Positions 6,547-16,335 are shown, numbered from the stretch's first letter. The stretch is 64,000 nucleotides of DNA from Myxococcales bacterium (GCA_013298625.1 JAAFIF010000006.1:62001-126000), one strand, 5' to 3'. The notes: generated from the letters alone by a model not told the origin. Program-made: numbers and translations.

Positions 6547-8535
6547 ATGCGACGCCCCAAGGATTCTGCGACCAAAGCGAGCGCGTTGGCCCTCGCGCTC
6601 TCGGCGCTCTCGGCGAGCACCGCGGCCCACGCGCAACGAACGCTGGACGAATACCGGTTCTTTCGCGCGCTCTCGATCGACCTGGTGGGGCGCATCCCCA
6701 CGCGCGCAGAGATCGCTGCCTTCGAGCAGCCTGCGTTCAACGTCGAGACGTGGATCGACGCGCAGCTCGCGACGCCCGAAGCGGCCGAGCGCGTACGCCG
6801 CGTGTACATGGATCGGCTGCGGCTCGAGCTCAACAGCACCGTTCCCATTCGCCCGCGCGGGACGATCCTCCGACGCATCCCCGTCACGCGCGCCAACGGA
6901 ACGCGCGTCTGGGTCTACTATCGCTCCGGACAGCGCCGCGCCGACGTCAACACCGACGGGACCATGTGCTTCACGCCCGACGAGCTCGGCGTGCAGTACC
7001 CCGCCAACGGCGACGTACCCATGGGCAGCACCTGCAACACCCCGCGGCCCATCACCGACGCGATGCTCAACGCGCGCACCGTCGTGGTCAAACCCTGGTG
7101 GCTCTACCGCGACTACCGAGCGGCCAACCCCACGCAGCGATACAACCCCGCGACGTGGGGCGCGATCGCGCCCGGCTACGACCCCACCGACGGAATGCTC
7201 CGCGACGAAGCCGGCAACGAGGTCACCGAGGTGCGCGTCTGCCGCGAAGAAGCGCAGACCGACGCGCAGGGCGCTCCCTTCGTGCGCTCGACTGCTGTCC
7301 CCGCGCCGCTGACGGGCTGTTCGCGCAGGCTCGTCGGCGTGCCCAACACCAACGCCGACGCCATGTCCCTCGCGGGGCAGATGCTCTCGTGCGACTCGCA
7401 GACGGGCTTCAACCTCTCGACCGACTGCGGCTGCGGCCCAGGCCTCGAGCGCTGCCTGCCCGGCGCTGCCGTCAACAACCTCACCGCTGGAGCGCTCGTC
7501 GACAGCGCTCTGCGCGCGCCGATCGGCATCGAGAACGCCTTCGAGAGCCGGGGAATCAACCCCTCGGACTGGATGCTCTTGTGGTTCTCGCAAGAGGCCT
7601 CGCACTTCATCGACGCCGTGTTTCAAGCGGACCGCGACGTGCGCGACCTCGTGCGCGCGCCGGACACGTACATCAACGGGCCCCTCGCGACCTTCTACCG
7701 CAGCGAGCAACAGCAGAGCTGCTGCACGACCAATCACCTCAAGTTCGGCTACTCGCGCGCGACCAACCTCTTCGATCCGGCCAACGTCCCGGCGCCGCTG
7801 CTCGCGCACGACGTCGAGCGCTGGGCGCGCGTGCCCAACCGAGGCCCGCTCGCCTCTGGCTTGCTCACGATGCCGATCTTCTTGACCAAGTACGGCACGC
7901 GCAGGGCCCGCGCCCACGTCTTGTATCAAGCGTTCATGTGCAAAGAGTTCGTCGCGCCCAACGTCGCGCTCATGCCCTCGACGCAGCCCGACCTCTCGAT
8001 CCGCACCGGGTGCTCGGGCTGCCACGCGACGCTCGAGCCGATGTCCGCGTTCTTCACGCGCGTGAGCGAGAGCGACTGGACGTACTTGCCGCCAGCGCAG
8101 TTTCCCATCGACGCCGCGCGGTGCCGCACGGCCACGCCGCTCGACGCGATGCCCTCGGGCTGCGCGCCCTTCTACGACCCTGCGTTTACCTCCGCGGGCC
8201 GCTCGCTGCTGCGCGGGATCTACAACACCACCAACGCGACCAACATCACCATGGCGGCCGCGCCGGCCAACGCCGACGCCGGCCCGCGCGGGATGGGCAA
8301 CTTCATCGCCGGGCGCGCTGAGTTCGCGCCGTGCTTCGTCGAGACCGTGGCCGAGTCCTTCTTGGGCCGAGAGCTCAACGAAGAGGACGCCGCCCTTCGC
8401 ACGCAGCTGCAGAGCACGCTCACCACGGCGACCTATCGTCCGCGCGCGATGCTGCGACAGCTCTTGCTCTCGGCCGCCTACCGCAGAGCGAACAACCTCT
8501 CGTCCACGGCGTGGCGCGAAGGAGCCGCACGATGA
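6547..8535 (+). CDS. Secreted DUF1549/DUF1585-like cytochrome-type protein
   Basis: 662 residues. A strong GGAGG sits 8 bases before the ATG. The signal peptide ends at 'AAHAQ'. Residues about 30-90 (starting 'RTLDEYRFFRALSIDLVGR') resemble the DUF1549 start seen in planctomycete and myxobacterial cytochrome proteins, and the C-terminus resembles DUF1585 ('LLLSAAYRR'). One heme c motif, CSGCH, lies near residue 490, followed by Met residues that could be axial ligands. The stretch 'QQQSCCTTNH' is a Cys pair without a complete heme motif. The gene starts a four-gene operon; its stop overlaps the next start (ATGA). Probable role: periplasmic or surface electron transfer, substrate unknown. Confidence 0.75.
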   Translation: MRRPKDSATKASALALALSALSASTAAHAQRTLDEYRFFRALSIDLVGRIPTRAEIAAFEQPAFNVETWIDAQLATPEAAERVRRVYMDRLRLELNSTVPIRPRGTILRRIPVTRANGTRVWVYYRSGQRRADVNTDGTMCFTPDELGVQYPANGDVPMGSTCNTPRPITDAMLNARTVVVKPWWLYRDYRAANPTQRYNPATWGAIAPGYDPTDGMLRDEAGNEVTEVRVCREEAQTDAQGAPFVRSTAVPAPLTGCSRRLVGVPNTNADAMSLAGQMLSCDSQTGFNLSTDCGCGPGLERCLPGAAVNNLTAGALVDSALRAPIGIENAFESRGINPSDWMLLWFSQEASHFIDAVFQADRDVRDLVRAPDTYINGPLATFYRSEQQQSCCTTNHLKFGYSRATNLFDPANVPAPLLAHDVERWARVPNRGPLASGLLTMPIFLTKYGTRRARAHVLYQAFMCKEFVAPNVALMPSTQPDLSIRTGCSGCHATLEPMSAFFTRVSESDWTYLPPAQFPIDAARCRTATPLDAMPSGCAPFYDPAFTSAGRSLLRGIYNTTNATNITMAAAPANADAGPRGMGNFIAGRAEFAPCFVETVAESFLGRELNEEDAALRTQLQSTLTTATYRPRAMLRQLLLSAAYRRANNLSSTAWREGAAR

Positions 8536-9323
8536 ATACACGCCCCATGATTCAATGGCGCGCGCTCGCGCTGCTCTCGCTGGCCGCTGCTTCGACCGCG
8601 TGCACGGAGCCCTCGCGCCCGAGCGACGGAGGGTCGCAGCCCGACGCCGCGGCGCGCCCCGACGTGCCCGAGCCGCCAGCGCCGGACGCCAACGTGGCCA
8701 CGCCGATCGAGTCGATGCCCGGCCACGAGAACCTCGCGCAGGACACCACGCCCAAGCGAGGGCCGCGCATGCTGCCCGTCGAGACCTACGTCCGAAGCTA
8801 CATGCAGCTGTTCGGCGGCCTCGCGCCGCTGGCGATTCAGACGCAAATCCGCGCGCGCGACACGAGCCTCTTCGACTCGTGGAACGACTACCTCGCCTCC
8901 ATGGGCCTGCCCGACCACCGCGTGGACATCTCCCGCGTCAACCAGAGCAGCGCCATCATGCTCGCGACCCTCGAGCGCACGGGCATCGCCCTGTGCGACC
9001 TCGCCGTCGCGCGCGAGCTCGACGCGATGTCCCTTCCGCCGATCGCGAACCGCACGGTGTTCTCCTTCGACGTGCCCGCGGGAGCGCTCGACCGCGCGGC
9101 GTTCGACACGCGCTTCGACACCCTCCATCGCACTTTTCTCGGCTACCCCGCGGCGCTCGCGCCGGACAACCGCTCGCAGCGGTTCTTCGACCTGTATACC
9201 CGCACGGTCAGCCGCTACACCGCGGCGGGCGCGCCCGCGACGCTGTTCAGAGTGAAGAGCAACACCGGTTGGGCCGCGGTCTGCTACGCGCTCGTCCGTC
9301 ACCCCGAGTTTCAACTCTACTGA
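8532..9323 (+). CDS. Lipoprotein of the DUF1549/DUF1501 operon
   Basis: 263 residues. The ATG overlaps the preceding stop by 4 bases. The signal peptide ends in 'AASTACTEP', a lipobox-like site, followed by an Asp/Pro/Ala-rich linker (about residues 25-60). The globular part is mostly helical, with 'PVETYVRSYMQLFGGL' and 'WNDYLASMGLPDHR'. The last residues ('CYALVRHPEFQLY') resemble the ending common in DUF1585/DUF1553-type proteins ('LLTHPEFLLY'-like). This suggests it may be the detached C-terminal part of such a protein, working with the upstream cytochrome. There is no heme motif. Function unknown. Confidence 0.7.
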   Translation: MNTRPMIQWRALALLSLAAASTACTEPSRPSDGGSQPDAAARPDVPEPPAPDANVATPIESMPGHENLAQDTTPKRGPRMLPVETYVRSYMQLFGGLAPLAIQTQIRARDTSLFDSWNDYLASMGLPDHRVDISRVNQSSAIMLATLERTGIALCDLAVARELDAMSLPPIANRTVFSFDVPAGALDRAAFDTRFDTLHRTFLGYPAALAPDNRSQRFFDLYTRTVSRYTAAGAPATLFRVKSNTGWAAVCYALVRHPEFQLY

Positions 9324-9335
9324 GGAGCGACTGCG

Positions 9336-10751
9336 ATGAAGCCCACTGACAAGCAACGCAGGACCTTTCTCAAAGTGCTCGGCGCGGGCGCCGCGGCGAC
9401 CGCCACGAGCCCGATGTTCGAAGCGCTCGCGCAGATGATGCCCGGCGCTCCGACGACGGAGTTCTTCATCTTCATTCACGCCGCGGGCGGCTGGGACATC
9501 ACCGTCTCGCTCGACCCGCGCAGCGCGAAGCAAGACATCGTCACGCCCGCGTCGACCGACACCATCGACACCTCGGGCTTGCTCCACTGGGACGACGCGC
9601 CCATGCGCGACGGCCTCGTGAGCTTCGTCCCGTATCGACCCACGGGATCGAACATCACCTTCGGCCCCGCGATCGGCCTGATGGCGGACAACCGTCGCTT
9701 CGAGCGCATGCTCGTCGTCAACGGCATCGCGATGAACACCGTCTCTCACCCAGACGGAACCGCCTTCGCCTCCACCGGTCGCCACCTCGCCGGCGGTCGC
9801 CCCGCCGCGCCGTCGATCGACACCATGCTCGCGAGCGAGCTCGGGACCAACAAGCTCTTCCCGAGCTTGAGCGTGCGATTTCCCAGCTATTATACGGGTC
9901 CCAACCTCGACCCGAAGGCGCTCCCGCTGCGGGTCGACAACATCGGCACCGTCTCGCGCTCGCTCGCTCGGTCGAACCGCTCCATCGACGTCGCCACGCG
10001 CACCGCCGTCAACGAGCTGCTCATCCAAGAGACCCGCGACATCGCAGGACGCTCGTACTTTCCGCAGGTGTACCAGGGGCTCGAGCAGCAGCTCGCCTCG
10101 CTCGAGCGCATCCACGGCGACGCGCGGCTCACGAGCCTCTTCTCCACCGCTGCCCTGCGCGCCAACCCCGCGTACGAGAACCTCTTCGTGCCCAAGCGCC
10201 CCGGCACCATGATGCCCGTCGCGCCGTTGGCCTTCGAAGCGAACACGCTCTTCAACGCAGCGTTCGCTGTCGAAGCGTTCAAGCTCGACCTGGCCCGATG
10301 CGTGAGCTTCTCGACCACCAGCTTCGACACGCACTTCTCGAACTACGAAGATCACCCGCAGCACCAGCAAGAGCTCTTCAACATGCTCGCGGGGCTCATC
10401 GACGCGCTCGCCGCGGCGGATCACCCGACGGTCGCCGGGCACAAGCTCATCGATCACACGCACATCCTCGTGATCAGCGAGTTCTGCCGCACACCACAAA
10501 TCAACGTGGCCGGCGGTCGCGACCACTATCCCAACAACAGCGCCGTGATCGTCTCGCCGAAATTCCGCGGAAACATGGTCTTCGGCAGCAGCGATCCCGG
10601 CCAGCTCTTGTCCAACGTCCGGCGGTTTCCCGACGGCATGCGCGCCATCACGCCGGCGGACGTGCTCGCCACCATGCTCGACGCGTTTGGCATCGACCCG
10701 CGTCGGTTCATGCGCGACGGCGCCGTGATGCCGGAGATCCGTCGCCCATGA
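9336..10751 (+). CDS. DUF1501 family protein, Tat-type secreted
   Basis: 471 residues. The N-terminus 'DKQRRTFLKVLGAGAAATA' is a twin-arginine signal. The body matches the DUF1501 (alkaline-phosphatase-like fold) family. It begins with 'FIFIHAAGGWD' and carries 'SFDTHFSNYEDH' (around residue 325) and 'LVISEFCRTPQINVAGGRDHYP' split around residues 380-400, where DUF1501 proteins keep conserved Asp/His residues near the equivalent of 'SEFGRTP...DH'. Here Gly is replaced by Cys in that motif. It lies 12 bases after the lipoprotein and overlaps the next start (ATGA). DUF1501 proteins usually pair with DUF1549/1553/1800 cytochrome-like partners, as here. No enzymatic substrate can be assigned. Confidence 0.8.
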   Translation: MKPTDKQRRTFLKVLGAGAAATATSPMFEALAQMMPGAPTTEFFIFIHAAGGWDITVSLDPRSAKQDIVTPASTDTIDTSGLLHWDDAPMRDGLVSFVPYRPTGSNITFGPAIGLMADNRRFERMLVVNGIAMNTVSHPDGTAFASTGRHLAGGRPAAPSIDTMLASELGTNKLFPSLSVRFPSYYTGPNLDPKALPLRVDNIGTVSRSLARSNRSIDVATRTAVNELLIQETRDIAGRSYFPQVYQGLEQQLASLERIHGDARLTSLFSTAALRANPAYENLFVPKRPGTMMPVAPLAFEANTLFNAAFAVEAFKLDLARCVSFSTTSFDTHFSNYEDHPQHQQELFNMLAGLIDALAAADHPTVAGHKLIDHTHILVISEFCRTPQINVAGGRDHYPNNSAVIVSPKFRGNMVFGSSDPGQLLSNVRRFPDGMRAITPADVLATMLDAFGIDPRRFMRDGAVMPEIRRP

Positions 10752-11998
10752 AGAGACCGCTCGCCTTGGCGCTCGCGTCGGCGCTCGCCGCGTGCGCGCC
10801 GATGGAGCAGCCGCTCGACGGCGCTGCGATGGACGCCGCTGGATCTGATGCTGTTTCGTCTGCGGATTCAGCGGCCGATCGCGTCGCGCCCGTCGGCGAC
10901 GCCGCGCCCGAGATCCCCTCCGTCGCCGATCCGCTGTTCGTTCGCGCGGTCGCGTACAACCCCATGATGATCCCGCTCGGGACCGTCACCGCCGTCACCG
11001 AGAGCGCCACCACCACGGCGTTTTATGGCTCGCTCGGCATGAAGCTCGTCGCAGGCGGAGCGCTCCGCGCGAGCAACTCCGAGATCACCATGTGGCGCAC
11101 CGCCGCCACGGTCCCCGCAGGAATCGGGACGGGCAGCTGGATCGTCGCGGCCGACGGAATGGGCCGCGTCCACCGCGTCCGCCCCGACAACGCCCTCGAG
11201 CTCGTCAGCGATCGCTACGGTCTCACTGGGCAGTCCGTGCGCTGGATCGCCGCGGGCGGCATGTCCTTCGTCGGCTTCGCCACAGACACAGGCATCGCCG
11301 TCGCCGATGGGATGGCCGTGCGGCAATTCATGGAGGGCCCGTTCGAGAGCTTCGCCGCGGGCAGCGGTCGCTTCGCCGGCGCAGGAATGAACCGCGTCAA
11401 AGCGCTCGACGCGATGACCTCGACCCTGCGCGCCTACAACCTCCCGGGCGTGACCTCCGTGGCGATCGACGCGGCCGCGAAGCTCGTCGCCGCCGCGGGC
11501 GAGTACCTCTGGACCGAGAACGCAGACCGCACGCTCTCGGCGGTGTTTCGCGCGCCGATGCCCATTCGCTCGCTCGCGCGCTCGGGCTCGCGCGTGTGGT
11601 TCATCGTGGGCACCGAGCTCGGCACCTACGCGATGGGCCGCGTCTCGATCACCAACGGCGCCATGCTCCCGATGAACAGCACCCTCGTCGCGGCGAGCTC
11701 CGACGAGCTCTGGGTGCTCTCTGCAGGCGCCCCGCGCCGCTACGCCGTCGACACCGGAACGCAAACGCCCGAGGCCATCTGGCGCGCCACCATCCAGCCC
11801 ATCTACGCCACCTCGTGCTGGCGCTGCCACGGCCCCGGACAGACCTCGCCCGACCTCTCGACCTTCGCGGGCTGGGACGCCAATCGCATGGACATCAACC
11901 TCCGCGTGGTCATGGAGATGGGCGCGCCCATGCCGCCGGACACGTCCATCAACGCCATGCAGCGCATGGTGATCGGCAGCTGGATCGCCGGTCGCTGA
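10748..11998 (+). CDS. Lipoprotein with beta-propeller-like region and C-terminal cytochrome c motif
   Basis: 416 residues. The signal peptide ends 'ALAACAP' (lipobox-like), followed by an Asp/Ala/Ser-rich linker. Residues about 90-340 form short repeated beta-strand segments ('GIAVADGMAVRQF', 'LVAAAGEYLWTENADRTL') suggestive of a propeller. The C-terminus carries one heme c site CWRCH (near residue 358), with 'GAPMPPDTSINAMQRM' providing a likely Met ligand and a final helix typical of small cytochrome c domains. As last gene of the operon begun at 6547, it may be the electron exchange point for the DUF1501 system. The stop is 3 bases from the convergent Clp-like gene. Confidence 0.7.
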   Translation: MKRPLALALASALAACAPMEQPLDGAAMDAAGSDAVSSADSAADRVAPVGDAAPEIPSVADPLFVRAVAYNPMMIPLGTVTAVTESATTTAFYGSLGMKLVAGGALRASNSEITMWRTAATVPAGIGTGSWIVAADGMGRVHRVRPDNALELVSDRYGLTGQSVRWIAAGGMSFVGFATDTGIAVADGMAVRQFMEGPFESFAAGSGRFAGAGMNRVKALDAMTSTLRAYNLPGVTSVAIDAAAKLVAAAGEYLWTENADRTLSAVFRAPMPIRSLARSGSRVWFIVGTELGTYAMGRVSITNGAMLPMNSTLVAASSDELWVLSAGAPRRYAVDTGTQTPEAIWRATIQPIYATSCWRCHGPGQTSPDLSTFAGWDANRMDINLRVVMEMGAPMPPDTSINAMQRMVIGSWIAGR

Positions 11999-12004
11999 CC
12001 GCGC

Positions 12005-14764
12005 TCAACCGTTGGCCATGCGCGCGAGCACGAAGCGGTCGAGCGCCTCTCCTTCGACCGCGCGATCCCAGGCTCCCACCCACTCGAGCTCTGTGTTGAC
12101 GTCCCACACTGCGGGCTCGGGGATCACCGTGTAGAGCCGCACGCCCACGGACTCGTCAGGACCCTCTCGCTCGTCGCGCACGCGCACCCGCGCGATGCCC
12201 GCGCCCGCTTCGAACTCGTGCACGCCGCGCTCGAACATCATCGCGCCTGCGATGGCTCCGCGGATCGTGAGCCGCCCTGCGCTCTCGACGCTGACGTCCG
12301 CGCCGCGCTCTTCGCACCAGCTCGCGTAGCGCTCGATCAACCATCGCGCGCGCGACCCCGCGCCGCCGTCGATCGGCTCGATCACCAGCGTGAGCGAAGA
12401 AATACTCTGGCGAATCGCTCGCCGATCGAGCTCGGCCCGCACGTCGATCGCGCTCATCGCAGAGACCTCGGGCGTGCTCGTCGGCGCCACGGCCACCCCG
12501 GTCTTGCGCACGACCAGCTCGACCTCGGGCGGCGCCGCGGGCCCTCGCGCCGAGAGCACCCGCGCGATCGGCGCGATCACCCACTGCTCGATCGCGCGCT
12601 TGAGCGGCCGCGCGCCGTAGCGCGGGTCGAACCCGAGCCGGGCGAGGGCGCTCACCACGGCGTCGTCGTAGCGGACCTTCACGCGTCGACGATGAAGCCC
12701 CTCGCGCGAGAGCGCGCTGTCGAGCGCGCGACGGGTGATCGCCAGCACGGTCTCGTCCGAGAGGGCCGCGAACGGCACCACGTGATCGATGCGGTTGAGC
12801 AGCTCGGGCCTGAAGAACTGCGCCGCGGCAGACACGTAGTGCGCCGAGAGATCGACGCGCGATCCCGCAGAAAAACCAAGGGATCGCGCCGCCGTGTCCG
12901 CGCCGAGGTTCGACGTGAGCACCACCACGGTGTTGCGAAACGAGACCGTGTGCCCCGCGCTGTCCGTCAGCCGTCCCTCGCCGAGGATCTGCAAGAGCAG
13001 GTCGTGCACGCCCGTGTCGGCCTTCTCGATCTCGTCGAGCAACACCACGCCGAAGGGCTGCTCGCGCACCCGTCGCGTAAGGCTCCCCTGCGCGCCTGCG
13101 GCGTCGCTGATGAGCCGCGGAGCGCTTCCGGGCGCGGCGAACTCGCTCATGTCGAAGCGCGCCACGCGCTGCTCGTCGCCGAAGAGATAGTGCGCGAGCG
13201 AGAGGGCGCTCTCGGTCTTTCCGACGCCCGTGGGGCCCAAGAAGAGAAACGAGCCGAGCGGCCGCGACGGGTCGCCCATGCCGGTCTTGAGCGTCACGAC
13301 CAGGTCTCGCAACAGCGCCAGCGCGCCCTCTTGCCCCATCACACGCGCGCGCAGCCTCGCGAGCACCTCGTCGGGATCGAGCCGAATCGACGGGTCGACC
13401 AGCGAGCGCGGATAGCCCGTTCGCTCGCAAAACGCCTGCGTGACGTCCTCTGCGCCGAGCGCGCGCGGCGTCGATCCCTCGTGCGGAGTCGCGCTCGCCG
13501 CGGCCACCGTCGCGCGCAACAGCGAGACGCTCGCGCCCGGCAGCGCTGTGCCGTCGCCGAAGCGCTCGCACAAGTCCTCGGCGCGCACGAGCGCTTCGTC
13601 CGTGAAGCGCACGCGCTTTCCTCGAGCGGTGCGGGCCGCGACGGACTCGAGCGCCGCGCGCGCAGCCCTGCCTTCGAGCGGCGCGACGTGAATCGCCCGC
13701 AGCGCCCGCACAAACGCCGGGTGCGATCGCTCTGCGCGCGCGAGGTCCTCGACCGTCGCTTCGCAGAGCACCACGAGCTCGCCCGCCTCGATCGACGGCA
13801 GCAAGTACGCCGGAATGTCCATGCGCCGATCGCTCTGCGCGCTCGCAAACAGCTCGCTCAAGTCCTCGATGTGCAACACAGCCCGCCGCGTGCGCAGCGC
13901 GTCGAGCATCCTCTGCACGCGCGCTTGCCACTCGCCGAGGTAGCGCATCCCCGCGACCATCCGCGAGCCCGCGGTCGCCCACAGCTCCATCGCTCGCAGG
14001 GGGCTCGCCTCGGGCGCCTCGATCATTCGATACGCCAGCTCGTGGACGATCGCGGATTTGCCCACGCCGCTCGCGCCGACGAGCACCACGCTCGATCGCC
14101 GCCGCGCCGTCAGGACCGACGTCAGCGTCGCCAGCGAATCGTCCCGCGCAAACGCACGGTCGAGCGACTGCGCGCGGGCCTCGGCGCACACGTCCTTGCA
14201 CGCTTCGACCGGCGCGCTCTCGCGGTCTCTCGACCGGCCGTCGCCACCCGAGTCTGTTTCGGCGAACGCGGGCCGATACGAGACCGTCAGCGGCTCGACC
14301 ACCTCTTCGCCCTCGTACGCGAGCGCGAGCAGCTTGCTCGCGTCCGCCATGAAGAGCCGCTGCCGCGCGAGCTCTTCGACGAACGCGTCCGCGTCGGTCT
14401 CACTTGAAAGCGTGTGTCGCACGCCGAGCCGCGGCACGCGCAAGACCACGGAGCCCTCGCGCGCGTCCTCTTCGGGCGGCGCGTGCAGCACCGCGGTCAA
14501 CCGCAGGGGAACGGGCAAGAGCCGCTCTCCCTGCACCGCGCGCAGCGTCACGTCCACGCGTCGGATGCGCACGTCGCGCAGGGGAGGGACCATGCGATCG
14601 AACTCGGGGTCCCGCGAGAGCAGGCGAGAGAGCACCTTGGCGAGGTCCGCGCGCGCCTCGTCGACGTCCTCTGCGAACGTTGCCAGCTCGGCGCGGCCGA
14701 TCACTTCGACGTGGTAGCCCTGACCCGCGCACCGGCGCACAAACACGTGAAAGCGACGCTCCAT
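12005..14764 (-). CDS. Clp-type double AAA+ ATPase with release-factor-like C-terminus
   Basis: 919 residues from the ATG at 14764; more upstream in-frame codons exist but encode no domain. The N-terminal 200 residues are not the usual Clp N-domain. AAA+ domain 1 has Walker A 'GASGVGKS' (about residue 229) and a divergent Walker B ('LHIED'). AAA+ domain 2 has Walker A 'GPTGVGKT' (about 509), Walker B 'VVLLDEIEKAD', the sensor segment 'VVLTSNLGAD' and a ClpB-like small domain ('DPRYGARPLKRAIE'). The last about 130 residues include 'RARWLIERYASWCEERGADV' and 'TIRGAIAGAMMFERGVHEF', which resemble the core PCRF region of peptide-chain release factors; no GGQ is present. Probable unfoldase or disaggregase, possibly ribosome-linked by its tail (inference). 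No ClpP-binding IGF loop was seen. Confidence 0.75.
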   Translation of the reverse strand: MERRFHVFVRRCAGQGYHVEVIGRAELATFAEDVDEARADLAKVLSRLLSRDPEFDRMVPPLRDVRIRRVDVTLRAVQGERLLPVPLRLTAVLHAPPEEDAREGSVVLRVPRLGVRHTLSSETDADAFVEELARQRLFMADASKLLALAYEGEEVVEPLTVSYRPAFAETDSGGDGRSRDRESAPVEACKDVCAEARAQSLDRAFARDDSLATLTSVLTARRRSSVVLVGASGVGKSAIVHELAYRMIEAPEASPLRAMELWATAGSRMVAGMRYLGEWQARVQRMLDALRTRRAVLHIEDLSELFASAQSDRRMDIPAYLLPSIEAGELVVLCEATVEDLARAERSHPAFVRALRAIHVAPLEGRAARAALESVAARTARGKRVRFTDEALVRAEDLCERFGDGTALPGASVSLLRATVAAASATPHEGSTPRALGAEDVTQAFCERTGYPRSLVDPSIRLDPDEVLARLRARVMGQEGALALLRDLVVTLKTGMGDPSRPLGSFLFLGPTGVGKTESALSLAHYLFGDEQRVARFDMSEFAAPGSAPRLISDAAGAQGSLTRRVREQPFGVVLLDEIEKADTGVHDLLLQILGEGRLTDSAGHTVSFRNTVVVLTSNLGADTAARSLGFSAGSRVDLSAHYVSAAAQFFRPELLNRIDHVVPFAALSDETVLAITRRALDSALSREGLHRRRVKVRYDDAVVSALARLGFDPRYGARPLKRAIEQWVIAPIARVLSARGPAAPPEVELVVRKTGVAVAPTSTPEVSAMSAIDVRAELDRRAIRQSISSLTLVIEPIDGGAGSRARWLIERYASWCEERGADVSVESAGRLTIRGAIAGAMMFERGVHEFEAGAGIARVRVRDEREGPDESVGVRLYTVIPEPAVWDVNTELEWVGAWDRAVEGEALDRFVLARMANG

Positions 14765-14861
14765 CGCCGGCCCGAGAGGGTTGCGCGGAAGCGCGCTCGC
14801 TGGCGAGCAAATTGCGAGATCCCGATCCTCGCGGCGCGCGGGGGCTACACTCTGCCGGGCG

Positions 14862-16322
14862 ATGTCCACGCTGACGGTGTTGATCGAGCAGTGTCGGTGC
14901 ACGCTCGAGCTGAGGACGATTCCCTGGATGTTCGCCAACGCGCTGCTCGCGTTCGGCGCCGCGGCGACGGCGCTCTGGCGATCGACGGCGCTCGTGAAAG
15001 CCGTGGCGATTCCGCTGTCGCTCGTCGGGTCGATCGCGGGCTTTCACTGGGCGTACGGAGTGCTCAACGCGCTCTCGGGCGCGACGCGAGGGACGGCCGT
15101 CGCGCACTTCTCGACGGCGTTTCTTGCGGTCGCCGCGCTGACGGCGGCGGTCGCGGTCGCCGCGTGGTGCGGCTCGATTCGCATGTTGTCTGCGCTGTTC
15201 GGCGCCGCGTCCGAGCGAGCGAGATCGGCGCTGCGCAGCGTCCCTGCGCTCGCGTTGTCCATCGTGGGCGCGGGGCTCGTCGCGCACGGACGGGCGGCGA
15301 TCGGCGCGCCGAACTCACGGCTCCCGAAGCTCTCGGTCCACGGCGAGCTGCGCGGTCAGGTCGGGGTCACTCACGCTGTGCGCGCCGAGCTCGTGTGGCC
15401 GAGCGCGCGCGCGTTCTTGTTCGGAACGCTCCCCGAGCGTCGCCTCGACGACGCTGACCTCGCGGCCAACGACGCCGCGTGCTTCGAGTGCGAGCGCTCG
15501 TTTGCTCCCGTCGATCGCTCTGGAGAATTGCTGCGATTTCGCGCTCGATACCGCGGCTTCGTGGTCGAGCGCACCGCGGCGTTCGTCACCGACGATGGCC
15601 ATGGTGACCCGCGATTTCCGCTGCGCGTCGGCGCGCGATGGCGCTTTCGAGATCGCTACGACGGCACGACCCGCGCTGGTGGCTGGGCGGTGGCGATCGC
15701 CGAGGGGCCCTCGCACATCGCGCCGCGCGACGTGCGCGCGCACCGTCCGGGAGAGCTCGGCATGGAGCTTCGCGTCGAGCGCAGCCACGTCGCGCATGGC
15801 TTGCGGTTGTGGGACCTCGTCTTCGAAGATGCCGGTCGCCCGCGCTCGATGACCGTGTACGGGATGAACGGGATCACCTGGGTCGTGACGATGCCCGAGC
15901 AGCCGCGAGAGCGCAGCGTCTCGCTCTTTCGGCCAGAGACCAACTCGGGGCGGGCGTTGCCTGGCGGGCTCTTCGAGTGCTCGCTCGAGCAGCTTCCGTT
16001 TCGCGTGTGCTCGGACGGGAGCAACCCGCGCATCCCCGCCGGCCCCGTGTGGGCGCCGAAGGACAGCAACGCAGGCTCGGGGCTCTTCGTCGCGCTCATC
16101 ACGTTGGGCGCAGTGATCCCAGGCTCGGGGCCGCGCTCGGTCTGGTGCCTCGACCGCTTCACCGAGGGGACGGGCGAGGCGCTCCCCACGCTCTCGACCG
16201 CCCCTCGCGCCGCAACCAGCGACGCTGCCGGCGAGTCCATGGTGCTCTGCGACGCGCCGCGCGTCGTCCCGAGCGCTCGACCTCCCCGTCGTCGTCGCGC
16301 GACCGATCCGCGGTCCCGCTGA
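14862..16322 (+). CDS. Putative membrane protein, 486 residues
   Basis: Divergent from the Clp-like gene, with about 97 bases between starts. The ATG at 14862 opens 'MSTLTVLIEQCRCTLELR', followed by about four hydrophobic helices within the first 170 residues ('MFANALLAFGAAATALW', 'VAIPLSLVGSIAGFHWAY', 'TAFLAVAALTAAVAVAAW', 'ALALSIVGAGLVA'). The rest is a soluble domain of beta character with a Cys pair ('DAACFECE'), 'YDGTTRAGGWAVAIAEG', and a further hydrophobic segment near 'SGLFVALITLGAVIPG'. I do not recognise a family. It ends 13 bases before the convergent recA stop. Confidence 0.65.
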   Translation: MSTLTVLIEQCRCTLELRTIPWMFANALLAFGAAATALWRSTALVKAVAIPLSLVGSIAGFHWAYGVLNALSGATRGTAVAHFSTAFLAVAALTAAVAVAAWCGSIRMLSALFGAASERARSALRSVPALALSIVGAGLVAHGRAAIGAPNSRLPKLSVHGELRGQVGVTHAVRAELVWPSARAFLFGTLPERRLDDADLAANDAACFECERSFAPVDRSGELLRFRARYRGFVVERTAAFVTDDGHGDPRFPLRVGARWRFRDRYDGTTRAGGWAVAIAEGPSHIAPRDVRAHRPGELGMELRVERSHVAHGLRLWDLVFEDAGRPRSMTVYGMNGITWVVTMPEQPRERSVSLFRPETNSGRALPGGLFECSLEQLPFRVCSDGSNPRIPAGPVWAPKDSNAGSGLFVALITLGAVIPGSGPRSVWCLDRFTEGTGEALPTLSTAPRAATSDAAGESMVLCDAPRVVPSARPPRRRRATDPRSR

Positions 16323-16335
16323 GCCGCTCAGCGCC

